This document shows positions 1 through 12,433 of a stretch of DNA of 64,000 nucleotides, piece by piece. The notes beneath the pieces are model-generated. The model did not search any database. It was not told the DNA's origin and saw only the letters and a list, made by a program, of their open reading frames with translations. Position numbers and translations under genes: made by a program. Source of the DNA: Paracoccaceae bacterium (GTDB taxonomy: Bacteria; Pseudomonadota; Alphaproteobacteria; Rhodobacterales; Rhodobacteraceae); contig JAHRYM010000001.1 of the NCBI GenBank assembly GCA_020622085.1, forward strand, positions 991,117-1,055,116, written 5' to 3'. Within the stretch, counting starts at the first letter, position 1; every line of letters starts with the position of its first letter.

Positions 1-2
1 AC

Positions 3-1025
3 CTGCCGGGTTGGGACAGCCCCTGGGGCCGTGGTCGTCCCGGCTGGCACATCGAATGTTCCGCCATGAGCCACGAATTGCTGGGCGAGTCCTTCGACAT
101 CCACGGCGGCGGCATCGACCTGCAATTCCCGCACCACGAGAATGAAATCGCCCAATCGGCCTGCGCCCATCCCCATGGGGATTTCGCGAAGGTCTGGATG
201 CATAACGAAATGCTGATGGTCGAAGGCAAGAAGATGTCCAAGTCGCTTGGCAACTTCTTCACCGTGCGGGATCTGCTGGACGGCAATTGGAGTGGCGGCT
301 GGAAAGTTCCCGGTGAGGTGATCCGGTTCGTGTTTCTGAGCACGCATTATTCCAAGCCGATGGACTGGACGGAGGAGAAGGCGCGGCAGGCCGAGGCGAC
401 GCTGCGGAAGTGGCGGACAATGACATTTCGAAGCAAGCCGGATGTGTCGCCGCCGATCGAAGTCGTGTCTGCGTTGTCGGATGACATGAACACCCACGCC
501 GCTTTGACAGCACTTCATAGATTTTCGCGGTTGGGGAACGGTGGTGCTTTGTTAGCAGGCGCCAAGCTTTTGGGACTTTTGACGCCAGAGTTGTCCGACT
601 GGTTCAGGTTTGGTGAGAAATCAGTCGCTGAAGATCCGCGCATTGACGCCATTCAGGACATTCGCGTCATGGCGCGAAAACGGGGAAATTACGCTATTTC
701 AGATCAGATGCGTAGTGATTTGTTGGACGCTGGCGTGGCCGTGTTCGATTATAAGGATTCTAGCACGGGATACTTTGAACCAGATTTCCTTGCCCGTTGG
801 CTTGTGAGTAAAGCTTGGGCTGCTTTTAAGGCCGGAGATCGGGAAAAAGCCCAGAAGTATGTCGATCTGGCAAGAGAAGCGGGTGTGTCAGTTCATTTGG
901 AGGATGACGGGGTGAGTGCTGTTACCGGCCATGACGAACAGGCTGCCTTTGCGTATTTCGAAAAGTATATTTCGCTTATTCATGAACGCGCCTGTAAAAT
1001 TCTTCAAAAGGGTTATTTGAAATGA
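3..1025 (+). CDS. cysS: cysteinyl-tRNA synthetase, 5' truncated by window edge; atypical low-GC C-terminal part
   Basis: Frame is open from base 3 ([57 protein letters not shown] motif). C-terminal ~85 aa not typical of CysRS. Confidence 0.93.
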   Translation: MPGWDSPWGRGRPGWHIECSAMSHELLGESFDIHGGGIDLQFPHHENEIAQSACAHPHGDFAKVWMHNEMLMVEGKKMSKSLGNFFTVRDLLDGNWSGGWKVPGEVIRFVFLSTHYSKPMDWTEEKARQAEATLRKWRTMTFRSKPDVSPPIEVVSALSDDMNTHAALTALHRFSRLGNGGALLAGAKLLGLLTPELSDWFRFGEKSVAEDPRIDAIQDIRVMARKRGNYAISDQMRSDLLDAGVAVFDYKDSSTGYFEPDFLARWLVSKAWAAFKAGDREKAQKYVDLAREAGVSVHLEDDGVSAVTGHDEQAAFAYFEKYISLIHERACKILQKGYLK

Positions 1026-1168
1026 CCGCCGCTCTCCATGGCAACGGCGGCGGCCGGGCGCGGGTGGGGGCGAAGCGCCCGCCCGGGGGGGCGGTCGGGC
1101 GCTGCCGGTGCTGGCGCACCGGCGGGGGCCTGGCCCCGGAACTCTGCGGCAAGGACGACGCGGCATGA
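1022..1168 (+). CDS. putative 48-aa small ORF between cysS and cimA ([48 protein letters not shown])
   Basis: ATG overlaps cysS stop (ATGA at 1022) and TGA overlaps cimA start (ATGA at 1165). Below the ORF-track length cutoff. Coding status unproven. Confidence 0.35.
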   Translation: MTAALHGNGGGRARVGAKRPPGGAVGRCRCWRTGGGLAPELCGKDDAA

Positions 1169-2796
1169 AAGAACGCCTTTATCTTTACGACACCACCTTG
1201 CGCGACGGGCAGCAGACTCAGGGCGTGCAGTTCTCGGCCGCCGAAAAGACCCGGATCGCGCTGGCGCTCGACGGGCTTGGCGTCGACTACATCGAAGGCG
1301 GCTGGCCCGGCGCGAACCCGACCGACAGCGACTTCTTCGAAAGCCGTCCCCAGACCCGCGCCACCTTCACGGCCTTTGGCATGACCAAACGCGCAGGCCG
1401 TTCGGCGGCCAATGACGATGTGCTGGCCGCCGTGCTGAACGCGCAGACGCCCGCCGTCTGCCTGGTGGGCAAGACGCATGATTTCCACGTTACCACCGCG
1501 CTTGGCATCACGCTTGAGGAAAACCTTGAAAGCATCGCGGCTTCCGTCGCCCATGCCGCCGCCCAAGGGCGCGAGGTGCTGTTTGACGCCGAACATTTCT
1601 TTGACGGCTACCGCGCCAATCCGTCCTATGCGCTGTCCTGCCTGAAGGCGGCGCTCGACGCGGGCGCGCGCTGGATCGTGCTTTGCGACACCAACGGCGG
1701 CACGCTGCCGCAGGACGTTCACCGCGTCACGGCCGAGGTGATCGCGGGCGGCATCCCCGGCGACCGGCTGGGCATCCATTGCCACAACGACACCGAACAG
1801 GCGGTGGCCTGTTCGCTGGCGGCGGTCGATGCGGGCGCGCGGCAGATCCAGGGCACGCTCAATGGTCTTGGGGAACGCTGCGGGAACGCCAACCTCACCT
1901 CGATCATCCCGACACTGATGCTCAAGGAACCCTATGCCAGCCGCTTTGAGACCGGTGTCACGCTGGACGCGCTGTCAGGCCTGACGCGCCTCAGCCGCAG
2001 CCTGGACGACATCCTGAACCGGGTGCCGTTGCGGTCGGCGCCTTATGTCGGCGCCTCGGCATTCGCCCACAAGGCGGGGCTCCACGCCAGCGCGATCCTC
2101 AAAGACCCCACGACCTATGAACATATCGAGCCCGGACTTGTCGGCAACGACCGGGTGATCCCGATGTCGAACCAGGCGGGGCAGTCGAACCTGCGCGCGC
2201 GCCTTGCCAGCGCCGGGATCGTGGCCGAAGCGGGCGATCCACGGCTGGGCCGTATCCTTGAACGGATCAAGGAACGCGAGGATCAGGGCTATGCCTATGA
2301 CGGCGCGCAAGCCAGTTTCGAGCTGCTGGCGCGGGCCGAGCTGGGGCAGTTGCCGCAGTTCTTCGAGGTGAAGCGCTACCGCGTCACGGTCGAGCGGCGG
2401 AAGAACAAGTATGATCGCATGGTCAGTCTTTCGGAAGCGGTCGTGGTGGTGAAGATCGGCGCCCGCAAGATGCTGTCGGTCAGCGAAAGCATGGACGAGA
2501 CGGGATCGGACCGCGGGCCGGTCAACGCGCTGTCGAAGGCGCTGGGAAAGGATCTGGGCCCCTATCAGGCGATGATCGACGACATGAAGCTTGTCGATTT
2601 CAAGGTCCGCATCACGCAAGGCGGGACCGAGGCGATGACCCGCGTCATCATCGACAGCGAGGATGCCCAAGGCCACCGCTGGTCCACCGTGGGGGTCAGC
2701 CCCAATATCGTCGACGCCAGTTTCGAAGCGCTTCTGGACGCTATCAACTGGAAGCTGATCCATGACGGCGCGCAGCCGGTCGGGGGGGCAGAATGA
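1165..2796 (+). CDS. cimA: (R)-citramalate synthase
   Basis: [28 protein letters not shown]-like TIM barrel plus LeuA-type C-terminal regulatory domain; ORF-track start is further upstream. Confidence 0.93.
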   Translation: MKERLYLYDTTLRDGQQTQGVQFSAAEKTRIALALDGLGVDYIEGGWPGANPTDSDFFESRPQTRATFTAFGMTKRAGRSAANDDVLAAVLNAQTPAVCLVGKTHDFHVTTALGITLEENLESIAASVAHAAAQGREVLFDAEHFFDGYRANPSYALSCLKAALDAGARWIVLCDTNGGTLPQDVHRVTAEVIAGGIPGDRLGIHCHNDTEQAVACSLAAVDAGARQIQGTLNGLGERCGNANLTSIIPTLMLKEPYASRFETGVTLDALSGLTRLSRSLDDILNRVPLRSAPYVGASAFAHKAGLHASAILKDPTTYEHIEPGLVGNDRVIPMSNQAGQSNLRARLASAGIVAEAGDPRLGRILERIKEREDQGYAYDGAQASFELLARAELGQLPQFFEVKRYRVTVERRKNKYDRMVSLSEAVVVVKIGARKMLSVSESMDETGSDRGPVNALSKALGKDLGPYQAMIDDMKLVDFKVRITQGGTEAMTRVIIDSEDAQGHRWSTVGVSPNIVDASFEALLDAINWKLIHDGAQPVGGAE

Positions 2797-3509
2797 CGCC
2801 CGATGCCGCCTTCTTCGCCCTGCACCGCGACCTGCCGCGCGAAGGGCCCGGGCAGGCCGAGGATGTGCATTGGGCGCTTTACACCGCCGCCGTTCCGCAA
2901 GATGCGCGGATCTGCGATCTGGCCTGCGGGCCGGGGGCGGATACCCGGACGCTTGCCAAGGCGCGGCCCCGCGCGCGGATCACTGCTATCGACCTCCAGC
3001 CGCATTTCGTCGCCGCCGCGCAGGCGCTGGTGGCCCCCTATGGCGAGCGGGTGCAGGTGCATCAGGGCGACATGGCCGATGTGACCGGCCCCTATGATCT
3101 GATCTGGTGCGCGGGCGGGCTTTACTTCCTGGGCGTGACCGAGGGATTGCGCCGTTGGCGCGGGGCGCTGGCGCCGGGTGGGCATGTCGCCTTTTCCGAA
3201 CCCTGCCTGCCGCCGCGCCCCAGCCAGTCTGCCGTGGATTTCTGGGCCGATTACCCGGCGATTTCCGGGATCGAGGGCATCCGCGCCCGGGTCGAGGCCG
3301 CCGACTACCAGATCCTTGGCGAACGCATGGTCATCGGCGGGGCCTGGTCGGATTACTACGGCCCGCTGTCGCGCCGGATCGCGCTGCTGCGGCCCGGTGC
3401 CCCGGCCGGGTTGTCGCGGGTGCTGGACGAAGCCGAAACCGAGATCGCCCGCTGGCAGGCCGCCCCCGACGACATCGCCTATGCGCTTCTGGTGGTGGCG
3501 CCGAAATGA
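2793..3509 (+). CDS. class I SAM-dependent methyltransferase
   Basis: ICDLACGPGADTRTLAKARPRARITAIDLQPHFVAAAQ motif I; ATGA overlap with cimA. Confidence 0.85.
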   Translation: MTPDAAFFALHRDLPREGPGQAEDVHWALYTAAVPQDARICDLACGPGADTRTLAKARPRARITAIDLQPHFVAAAQALVAPYGERVQVHQGDMADVTGPYDLIWCAGGLYFLGVTEGLRRWRGALAPGGHVAFSEPCLPPRPSQSAVDFWADYPAISGIEGIRARVEAADYQILGERMVIGGAWSDYYGPLSRRIALLRPGAPAGLSRVLDEAETEIARWQAAPDDIAYALLVVAPK

Positions 3510-4285
3510 CGGTGATGGACTGCGCGGCAATGATCGAACGTGGCGATCCGGGCCGCTTTGCCGCCACCATGGCCGCGCCCGCGCCCGCGCGGCTGCGGCT
3601 GTGGCCGCTTTATGCGCTGAACCTTGAACTGGCGCGCATCCCCTGGCTCACGGCGGAACCGATGCTGGCCGAGATGCGCCTGCAATGGTGGGTCGACAGC
3701 GTGACTACGCCGCCGGGGCGCGAGACGCTGGAAGCCAAGCACGAAATCCTTGGGCCGCTGGCCGATCTGATCCGCGAGGTGCCCGCCATCGCCCCGCCGC
3801 TGGCCGGTCTGGCCGAGGCGCGGCGCTGGGATTGCTGGCGCGAACCCTTTGCCGATGAAGCGGCGCTTTGGGCCTACCTGGATGCGACGGCGGGCGGGCT
3901 CATGTGGGCTTCGGCAAAGGTGCTGGGCGCGCCTGACGCGGCAGAGCCGGTGGTCCGCGACTTCGCGGCGGGGGCGGGGATGGCCAACTGGCTGACCGCC
4001 ACCGCGCCCCTGGTCGCGCAAGGCCGTCAGCCGTTGCCAGAGACCAGCCCTGCCGCGATCCGCGCGCTTGCCCGGAAGGCCTGCAGCCGGATCAAGGCCG
4101 CGCGCGCCCGTCGCCACCTGATCCCGGCACGGGCGATCCCGGCGCTTTGGACCGGCTGGCAGGCGCGGGGGTTGCTGGCTCAGGCAGGATCCGCGCCCGA
4201 CCGGGTTCTTTCGGGTGATCTGGCGCTCTCGCCCTTCCGGGAAAAGGGCGGGCTGCTCTTGCGGGCGATGACCGGGTTCTGGTGA
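3506..4285 (+). CDS. squalene/phytoene synthase family protein
   Basis: RFAATMAAPAPARLRLWPLYALNLELARIPWLTAEPMLAEMRLQWW; overlaps preceding stop by 4 bp. Confidence 0.8.
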   Translation: MTVMDCAAMIERGDPGRFAATMAAPAPARLRLWPLYALNLELARIPWLTAEPMLAEMRLQWWVDSVTTPPGRETLEAKHEILGPLADLIREVPAIAPPLAGLAEARRWDCWREPFADEAALWAYLDATAGGLMWASAKVLGAPDAAEPVVRDFAAGAGMANWLTATAPLVAQGRQPLPETSPAAIRALARKACSRIKAARARRHLIPARAIPALWTGWQARGLLAQAGSAPDRVLSGDLALSPFREKGGLLLRAMTGFW

Positions 4286-4299
4286 GCCCGGCCCGGCGT

Positions 4300-5523
4300 T
4301 CAGTCCCGTTCGGGCCGCAGGACCAGCCAGATCAGTGCACCCCCCGCCAGCACAAGGAAGGGCAGCATGGCAAGGTTCACCGCCTGCCAGCCCGCCACGA
4401 CGCCCGCCCCCGAACAGTTCATCAAAAGCCCCGAGGACAGCGACGCCAGCGTTACGCCGCCGAACACCACCAGATCGTTGATGCCCTGGATGCGGCCGCG
4501 TTCCTCGGGTGAATGTGCCGCAGTCAGCATCGTGGTTGCGCCGATGAAGCCGAAGTTCCAGCCAAGGCCCAGAAGGACCATCGTGCCGAAGAACTGCTCC
4601 ATCTGCACCCCGGTCAGGGACACGGCCCCGGCGGCGGCAAGGATGAACAGGCCAAGGCCCACGATGCGCGGCGCACCGAAGCGGGAAATCAGATGGCCGG
4701 TAAAGAAGGATGGCACATACATCGCCAGCACATGCGCGCTGACCACATCGGCGGCATCGCTGCTGGTGAATCCGCACCCCACCACCGCAAGCGGTGACGA
4801 GGTCATCACAAGGTTCATCAGCGCATAGCTGACCATGGCGCAGACCATCGCCACAAGGATCACCGGATCGCGCAGCAGCTCGCCCCGGCTGCGACCCCTG
4901 GGCGCGCCTTCCGCAGGGGGTGGAGGCAATGGCGCATCCAGCCCGAAGATCAAGAGCGCGCCAAAGACGTTCAGCGCCATGACCGCCAGATAGGTGCCAA
5001 GGAACGGCACCGCCATCGCCTCGGCAGTGACCTTCACGAGCTGCGGGCCGATGATCGCCGATGCCAGACCCCCGGCCATCACGATCGAGATGGCTTTGGG
5101 CCGGAACTCGGGCGAGGCGGCGTCGGTCGCCGCAAAGCGGTAGAAGCCCTGCGCCGACATGTAGACCCCGGTGAACAGCGATCCCAGAAGGAACAGGTGG
5201 AACGACGCCTGCATCAGGGCGTAGGCGCCGATCGCGGCGCCGATCACGCCCGAGGCCGAGCCAGTCCAGAACCCGGCCCGCCGGCCATGCCGGGCCATCA
5301 GTGCCGACAGGGGCGTGGCGGCCAGCATCGAGCCCAGCACCAGCATGGTGATCGGCAGGGTCGCCCAGCAGAGGTTCGGGCTCAGCGTCTGGCCGGCCAG
5401 CCCGCCGATGGTGAAGATCATCGGCATCTGCGCGCCGGGAATGGCTTGCGCCAGCACCAGCACAAACACGTTGCGGCGCGCGCGCGCATCGTCATGGACG
5501 GGGAGTTCGGCAAGATCTGTCAT
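4300..5523 (-). CDS. MFS transporter
   Basis: 12-TM hydrophobic pattern; GRIQGINDLVVFGGVTLASLSSG; start MTDLAELPV. Confidence 0.85.
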   Translation of the reverse strand: MTDLAELPVHDDARARRNVFVLVLAQAIPGAQMPMIFTIGGLAGQTLSPNLCWATLPITMLVLGSMLAATPLSALMARHGRRAGFWTGSASGVIGAAIGAYALMQASFHLFLLGSLFTGVYMSAQGFYRFAATDAASPEFRPKAISIVMAGGLASAIIGPQLVKVTAEAMAVPFLGTYLAVMALNVFGALLIFGLDAPLPPPPAEGAPRGRSRGELLRDPVILVAMVCAMVSYALMNLVMTSSPLAVVGCGFTSSDAADVVSAHVLAMYVPSFFTGHLISRFGAPRIVGLGLFILAAAGAVSLTGVQMEQFFGTMVLLGLGWNFGFIGATTMLTAAHSPEERGRIQGINDLVVFGGVTLASLSSGLLMNCSGAGVVAGWQAVNLAMLPFLVLAGGALIWLVLRPERD

Positions 5524-5616
5524 GCGACAACCGCTATCCAGCGTCCTCGCGGGGGGCAAGCGAAGAAATCAATTCTCGGCTTGCGACCCGCCCCTGTTGC
5601 GGCGCGGATACCAGGC

Positions 5617-6870
5617 TTAGGCTTCCAGCCGCACCAGCGCGTGGCGCTTCTTGCCCGCCGTCAGCTTCAGGGGTTCGGCCAGATCGGCGGCGCTGAACAT
5701 CTGCCCGGCATCCGACGCGGGCGCATCGTTCAGGCGCGCGCCGCCTTCCGCGATCAGGCGCTTGGCCTCTTTCCCCGATGCCGAAAGGCCGCTGCGGACG
5801 AAAAGCTGCGCCAGCGTGATGCCCTCGCCGATCTCGGCCTTTGACAGCAGGAGCGTCGGCAAGTCATCGCCCACGCCGCCCTTCTCGAAGACCTCGCGCG
5901 CGGTCGCCTCGGCCGCGGATGCCGCTTCGGGCCCGTGCAGAAGGGCGGTGACCTCATTGGCGAGGATGATCTTGGCCGCGTTGATCCCGGACCCTGCAAG
6001 GGTGCCCAGACGGTCGCATTCGGTGACCGGCAGATCGGTGTAAAGCTTCAGGAACCGGCCCACGTCGGCGTCGGTGGTGTTGCGCCAGAACTGCCAGAAT
6101 TCGTAAGGGCTCAGCATCGCGCCATTCAGCCAGACCGCCCCGCCCGCAGACTTGCCCATCTTGCGTCCGTCGCTTGTGGTCAGCAGCGGCGATGTCAGGC
6201 CGTAGATCTCATGGTCGACCACGCGGCGCGTCAGGTCGATGCCGTTGACGATATTGCCCCACTGGTCGCTGCCGCCCATCTGCAACAGGCAGCCATAGCG
6301 CCGATGGATTTCAAGAAAATCATAGGCTTGCAGGATCATGTAGTTGAATTCGAGGAAGGACAGCGACTGTTCCCGGTCGAGCCGCGATTTCACCGATTCA
6401 AACGACAGCATCCGGTTGACGCTGAAATGCCGCCCGATGTCGCGCAGGAAATCCAGATAGTTCAGGCTGTCGAGCCATTCGGCATTGTTGAGCATGATCG
6501 CATCGGTCGCGCCGGTGCCATAAACCAGGTAGCGGCCAAAGACCTGCTGCATCCCGGCGATGTTCTCGTCGATCTTCTCGGGCGTCAGCAGCGGGCGCTC
6601 CTCGGACCGGAAGGAGGGATCGCCCACCTTGGTCGTGCCGCCGCCCATCAGCGTGATCGGCTTGTGCCCGGTCTTTTGCAACCAGCGCAGCATCATGATG
6701 TTCAGCAGATGTCCGACGTGCAGGCTCGCCGCAGTGGCGTCATAGCCGATATAGGCCGGAACCACGCCCCTGACCAAAGCCTCGTCCAGCCCCTGATAAT
6801 CGGTGCAGTCGGCCATGTAGCCGCGCTCGATCATCACGCGCATGAAGTCCGATTTCGGGTGATAGGTCAT
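5617..6870 (-). CDS. tyrS: tyrosyl-tRNA synthetase
   Basis: [47 protein letters not shown]-terminal S4 domain. Confidence 0.96.
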   Translation of the reverse strand: MTYHPKSDFMRVMIERGYMADCTDYQGLDEALVRGVVPAYIGYDATAASLHVGHLLNIMMLRWLQKTGHKPITLMGGGTTKVGDPSFRSEERPLLTPEKIDENIAGMQQVFGRYLVYGTGATDAIMLNNAEWLDSLNYLDFLRDIGRHFSVNRMLSFESVKSRLDREQSLSFLEFNYMILQAYDFLEIHRRYGCLLQMGGSDQWGNIVNGIDLTRRVVDHEIYGLTSPLLTTSDGRKMGKSAGGAVWLNGAMLSPYEFWQFWRNTTDADVGRFLKLYTDLPVTECDRLGTLAGSGINAAKIILANEVTALLHGPEAASAAEATAREVFEKGGVGDDLPTLLLSKAEIGEGITLAQLFVRSGLSASGKEAKRLIAEGGARLNDAPASDAGQMFSAADLAEPLKLTAGKKRHALVRLEA

Positions 6871-6944
6871 GGGCTGCCCCTTTTCGTGGCGTTCATTCTT
6901 TCGGCAATGCGTCTATAAGAGGGAAAAAGCCGAAGGGAAAGAAC

Positions 6945-8057
6945 ATGCTGGGGCAGGGCGTCATCCGTGCATTGGGAACCATGTCGGGCACATCGCTCGA
7001 TGGGGTGGACGTGGCCGAGGTTCTGACCGATGGCGAGGTGATCGAGGGTTTCGGAGAGTCCGCCTTTCGCCCCTATTCCCCCGGCGAACAGGCGGTGATC
7101 CGGCAGGCACTGGGCTGCTGGCCGGATCATCCGGGCGTGGCCGAGGCGGCCGAGGTGGTGGAAACCGCCCATGCCGAAGCATTGGCACCGCTGGCGGGCG
7201 GGGCGGATCTGATCGGCTTTCACGGCCAGACGCTGGCCCATGACCCGGCGGGCGGGCGCACGCATCAGGTAGGCGATGGCGGCATTCTGGCCGAGGTTCT
7301 GGGCCGCCCGGTGGTCTGGGATTTCCGCACCGCCGACATGCGTCTGGGCGGGCAGGGGGCGCCGCTGGTGCCCTTCTTTCATTTCGCCTGCGCCCGCTTC
7401 ATCGGCGCCAGGGGTCCGGTGGCCTTCCTCAACCTGGGCGGCGTCGGCAACCTGACATGGGTTGACCCGCGCCGCGCCAGATCCGACAGCCTCGGGGCGC
7501 TGGTGGCCTTCGACACCGGCCCCGCGAATGCGCCGGTGAATGATCTGATGCAGGCGCGTCTTGGCCAGTCCCTGGATGAAGGTGGCGCGCTTGCGGCCGA
7601 AGGGCAGGCGGACGAGGATGTTCTTGGCCAGTTTCTGCGCCACCCCTATTTCCGCCGCCTTCCACCCAAATCGCTGGATCGCAACGACTTCCATGACTTT
7701 CTGCGGCAGGTGTCCCATCTGAGCGATGCCGATGCCGCCGCCACCCTCACCGCCGCTGCCGCCGTGGCCGTGGCCGAGGGCATCGAACACCTGCCCGAAG
7801 CGCCGTCGCAGCTTCTGGTCACCGGGGGCGGGCGGCGCAATGTGACGCTGATGCGCTACCTTGCGGGGCTCATCGATTGCGCGGTCGTGCCTGTGGAAGA
7901 GGTCGGCCTGAACGGCGACATGCTGGAGGCACAGGCCTTTGCCCATCTGGCGGTGCGGGTGGCCCGTGGCCTGCCCACAAGCTGCCCCGCCACCACCGGC
8001 GTTGCCGCCAGCATCGGCGGCGGCCAGATCAGCCGGCCCTCGCGCGTGCCTGCCTGA
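6945..8057 (+). CDS. anmK: anhydro-N-acetylmuramic acid kinase
   Basis: [30 protein letters not shown]-type motifs; divergent to tyrS. Confidence 0.95.
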   Translation: MLGQGVIRALGTMSGTSLDGVDVAEVLTDGEVIEGFGESAFRPYSPGEQAVIRQALGCWPDHPGVAEAAEVVETAHAEALAPLAGGADLIGFHGQTLAHDPAGGRTHQVGDGGILAEVLGRPVVWDFRTADMRLGGQGAPLVPFFHFACARFIGARGPVAFLNLGGVGNLTWVDPRRARSDSLGALVAFDTGPANAPVNDLMQARLGQSLDEGGALAAEGQADEDVLGQFLRHPYFRRLPPKSLDRNDFHDFLRQVSHLSDADAAATLTAAAAVAVAEGIEHLPEAPSQLLVTGGGRRNVTLMRYLAGLIDCAVVPVEEVGLNGDMLEAQAFAHLAVRVARGLPTSCPATTGVAASIGGGQISRPSRVPA

Positions 8058-8952
8058 ACAGGCCCCATGAATAGATGACCTGCGCCAACCAGATCATCGG
8101 GAAGGCGACCAGCTTGAGGCCGCCGAACGGTTCCTTGAAGACCAGCACCGCCAAGAGGAAGATCATCGTCGGAGCGATGTATTGCATGATGCCGATGGTC
8201 GAAAGCCGCAACCGCTTGGCCCCATTCGCATAGACCATCAGCGGCACCGCGGTCACGACACCGCACCCCAGAAGCAGCGCCGTATCGCTGGCCAGGCCGG
8301 TCAGGAAATGGCCATGTCCGTTTGCCTGCACCCAGATTACATAGACAAACGCGATCGGCGACAGCAACATCACCTCAAGAAAGAAGCCCTGGTTCGGCCC
8401 GATGGGCAGGGATCTCTTGAAAAAGGCATAGGCCGCCCAGCTGACCGTCAGGCCCAGCGCGACAAGCGGAAGCCGACCCGCTTCCCAGGTCAGCATCGCC
8501 ACCGCCAGCGCGGCCAGCGCAATGGCCGCCATCTGCACCCGGTTCAGACGCTCCCCCAGCAGGGTCGCCCCCAGCGCCACGCTGAACAGCGGGTTGATGT
8601 AATAGCCCAGTGCCGCCTCCAATGCTTGGCCCGACCCGATGGCCCAGACATAGATCCCCCAGTTGATCGAGACGAGCATCGCCGTAATCGCGGCCATGCC
8701 CAGCATCTTGGGCGCGCGCAGCGCCGCACGCAGGTCATTGGTGCGCCCCAGCGCCCAGATGATGCCCGCAGCGATGGGCAGCGACCAAAGCACCCGGTGC
8801 GCCACCACCTCGACCGGCGAGATATGCGCCACCATCTTCATGTAGATCGGCAGGAAGCCCCACATGAAATAGGCGCCAAGCGCATAAAGAAACCCGCCCA
8901 GACTGTCTTCGTTGTCGGGCCGTGCAATGGGGATGGGGCGCGCGTCGCTCAT
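8029..8952 (-). CDS. rarD: RarD-type EamA/DMT transporter
   Basis: [40 protein letters not shown]; 29-bp tail-to-tail overlap with anmK. Confidence 0.9.
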   Translation of the reverse strand: MSDARPIPIARPDNEDSLGGFLYALGAYFMWGFLPIYMKMVAHISPVEVVAHRVLWSLPIAAGIIWALGRTNDLRAALRAPKMLGMAAITAMLVSINWGIYVWAIGSGQALEAALGYYINPLFSVALGATLLGERLNRVQMAAIALAALAVAMLTWEAGRLPLVALGLTVSWAAYAFFKRSLPIGPNQGFFLEVMLLSPIAFVYVIWVQANGHGHFLTGLASDTALLLGCGVVTAVPLMVYANGAKRLRLSTIGIMQYIAPTMIFLLAVLVFKEPFGGLKLVAFPMIWLAQVIYSWGLFRQARARAG

Positions 8953-9077
8953 GGCGGGCTAGCTACTCCGGAACCGGGCCGGGTTCCACCGGCAAAAATG
9001 TATCCCGCACAACTGCGTGCCACCCCTCGACAAGCGCGCCGCCGCCGCTACCATCCATTAACGTCAGCAAAGGAGCC

Positions 9078-9857
9078 ATGATGCCCGGTGTGAAGGATCG
9101 CATTGCCCTTGTCACGGGCGCCGGAAGCGCGGACGGAATCGGCCTGGCCATCGCCCGGGCCCTGCTGGACGCGGGCGCAAGGGTCGCCATCACCGCGACG
9201 ACCGGGCGCATCCACGACCGGCTGGCCGACCTTGGCGCGGCGCCGGGCCGCGGCTTCGCTGCCACCGCCGACCTGACCGATCCGGCCCAGGTCGCGCGCC
9301 TGCTGGAAGAGGTCGAGGTCGCCCTCGGCCCGGTCGATATCCTCGTGAACAACGCCGGCATGGTCCAGTCCGGCCGTGACCAGCCCGGTGCCCCGCTCCA
9401 TGACACCGAAGATGACGCCTGGGCGCATGGCATCGCCATCAACCTCACCACCGTGTTCCTGATGACCCGCGCCGTCCTGCCGGGAATGCGGGCGCGGGGG
9501 TATGGGCGCATCGTGCAGATGTCTTCGGTCACCGGCCCGGTGGTCGGCATCGGGGGCAGCGCCACCTATGCCGCCGCCAAGGCCGGGATCCTTGGCATGG
9601 CGCGCAGCCTCGCCATCGAAAACGGCGCCCATGGCATCACCGTCAATTGCATCGGCCCCGGATGGATCCAGACCGCCTCCTCGACCGAGGCCGAGATCAT
9701 CGCAGGCCACCACACCCCTGCCGGCCGCCCCGGCCGCCCCGCTGAAGTCGCCCATGCCGCGCTCTTCCTTGCGGCCGAGGAAGCAAGCTATGTCACCGGC
9801 CAGCTGATCGTGGTCGATGGCGGCAACACGGTGCAGGAATACAAGGTGGCGCTCTGA
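9078..9857 (+). CDS. SDR family oxidoreductase
   Basis: RIALVTGAGSADGIGLAIA; ILVNNAG; YAAAKAGILG; RBS-like AGGAG upstream. Confidence 0.9.
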   Translation: MMPGVKDRIALVTGAGSADGIGLAIARALLDAGARVAITATTGRIHDRLADLGAAPGRGFAATADLTDPAQVARLLEEVEVALGPVDILVNNAGMVQSGRDQPGAPLHDTEDDAWAHGIAINLTTVFLMTRAVLPGMRARGYGRIVQMSSVTGPVVGIGGSATYAAAKAGILGMARSLAIENGAHGITVNCIGPGWIQTASSTEAEIIAGHHTPAGRPGRPAEVAHAALFLAAEEASYVTGQLIVVDGGNTVQEYKVAL

Positions 9858-9863
9858 ATCCGA

Positions 9864-9900
9864 AAGGCCCGCCCCTGCGACGGGGCGGGCCTTCTTCTTT
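9864..9900 (+). terminator. rho-independent terminator after SDR gene
   Basis: aaggcccgcccctgcgacggggcgggccttcttcttt: GC stem followed by T-rich tail. Confidence 0.85.
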
Positions 9901-9950
9901 GAAAAAATACTCGACGGGGGTCCGGGGGTGTCAAACCCCCGGCGCCGGGG

Positions 9951-11285
<1,335 letters not shown>

Positions 11286-12194
11286 CTATATCCCGTCGCC
11301 GGGAACCGGGGAAGGTTGCACCGTCGCGGCAACATTGCGCGTCCGGGCAAGGGCATAAAGCCCGGTGAGGATGATCAGCGCGGCGCCTCCCAGAACCCAG
11401 AGGTCGGGACGTTCCTTCAGGAACAGGATCGCAAGCGCCAGAACAAAGACCATCCGTGTGTAACGATAGGGTGCGACCACGGCCGCCTCCCCGATGCGCA
11501 TTGCATGGGTGACGGCATAATAACCGGAAGCGCCCAGGACATAGGCCGCAGCAAGGATGATGCCGTCGGGCCTGTCGATCGGCTGGAATGACTGGTCTTG
11601 CATCCAAAGCAACCCGAACCCGGCCGGGATCATGCCCAGATAGGCCCAGCTTGTCAGTTGCAGCGTATGGATTTGCGCAGGGATCCGCCGCGTCACCAGA
11701 TCGCGCACGCTGAGTGCCACGACGCTTGCCACGACGACCAGCGCCGCGACCGAGAGTCCCGCCGCGCCGGGCCGCAGGATCATCAGCACGCCCACCATGC
11801 CCAGCCCGATCGCCGTCCAGCGGCGCCAGCCCACCCTCTCGCCCAGAAACAGTGCCGCCCCCATCGTCACCATCAGCGGTGCCGATTGCAGGATGGCGCC
11901 GACCGTTGCCAGCGGAACGAAGGCCAGCGCCGCGACATAGCCCATGCTGCCCAGGGCCTCGGTCAGGTTGCGCAGGGCAACCATGGGATGGAAAAAGGAC
12001 CGGTCGAGCAATGGCGCCCCCGCGTGCCAGGCCATCGCCCCCCACATCACGACGCCGACCATTCCGAAGATCGCTATGATCTGGCCGGCCGGCATCGCCT
12101 CGGCGGCCCATTTCAGGAACAGGTCTTCGACGGCAAACAGCGCCATGGAGCCGACCATCCAGAGGCTCGCCTGGAAATTGTTGGTTTCAAGCAT
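11286..12194 (-). CDS. DMT (EamA) family transporter
   Basis: MLETNNFQASLWMVGSMALFAVEDLFLKWAAEAMPAGQIIAIFG; 10-TM EamA pattern. Confidence 0.85.
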   Translation of the reverse strand: MLETNNFQASLWMVGSMALFAVEDLFLKWAAEAMPAGQIIAIFGMVGVVMWGAMAWHAGAPLLDRSFFHPMVALRNLTEALGSMGYVAALAFVPLATVGAILQSAPLMVTMGAALFLGERVGWRRWTAIGLGMVGVLMILRPGAAGLSVAALVVVASVVALSVRDLVTRRIPAQIHTLQLTSWAYLGMIPAGFGLLWMQDQSFQPIDRPDGIILAAAYVLGASGYYAVTHAMRIGEAAVVAPYRYTRMVFVLALAILFLKERPDLWVLGGAALIILTGLYALARTRNVAATVQPSPVPGDGI

Positions 12195-12433
12195 GTCTGG
12201 CGCCTTTCCTTGCAGATGCCTTATGCCGGGCGCGCGCCGCCACGGAAAGTCGAAACGGACAGCCGACCCCGCCATTTGCGACAAAGCGGGTCAGGGCGGT
12301 GCATCGGGCAGGTGGCGGGGCGGGGGAGAGCATGGAGAGTGTCGACGCTTGACATCGGCAAGTGCGCGGCCCTTGCTGCACCCCGGATCTGGGGCGCGCT
12401 CGGCGGGTGGCGCGCAAAAGAGCGGGGAAAGTC

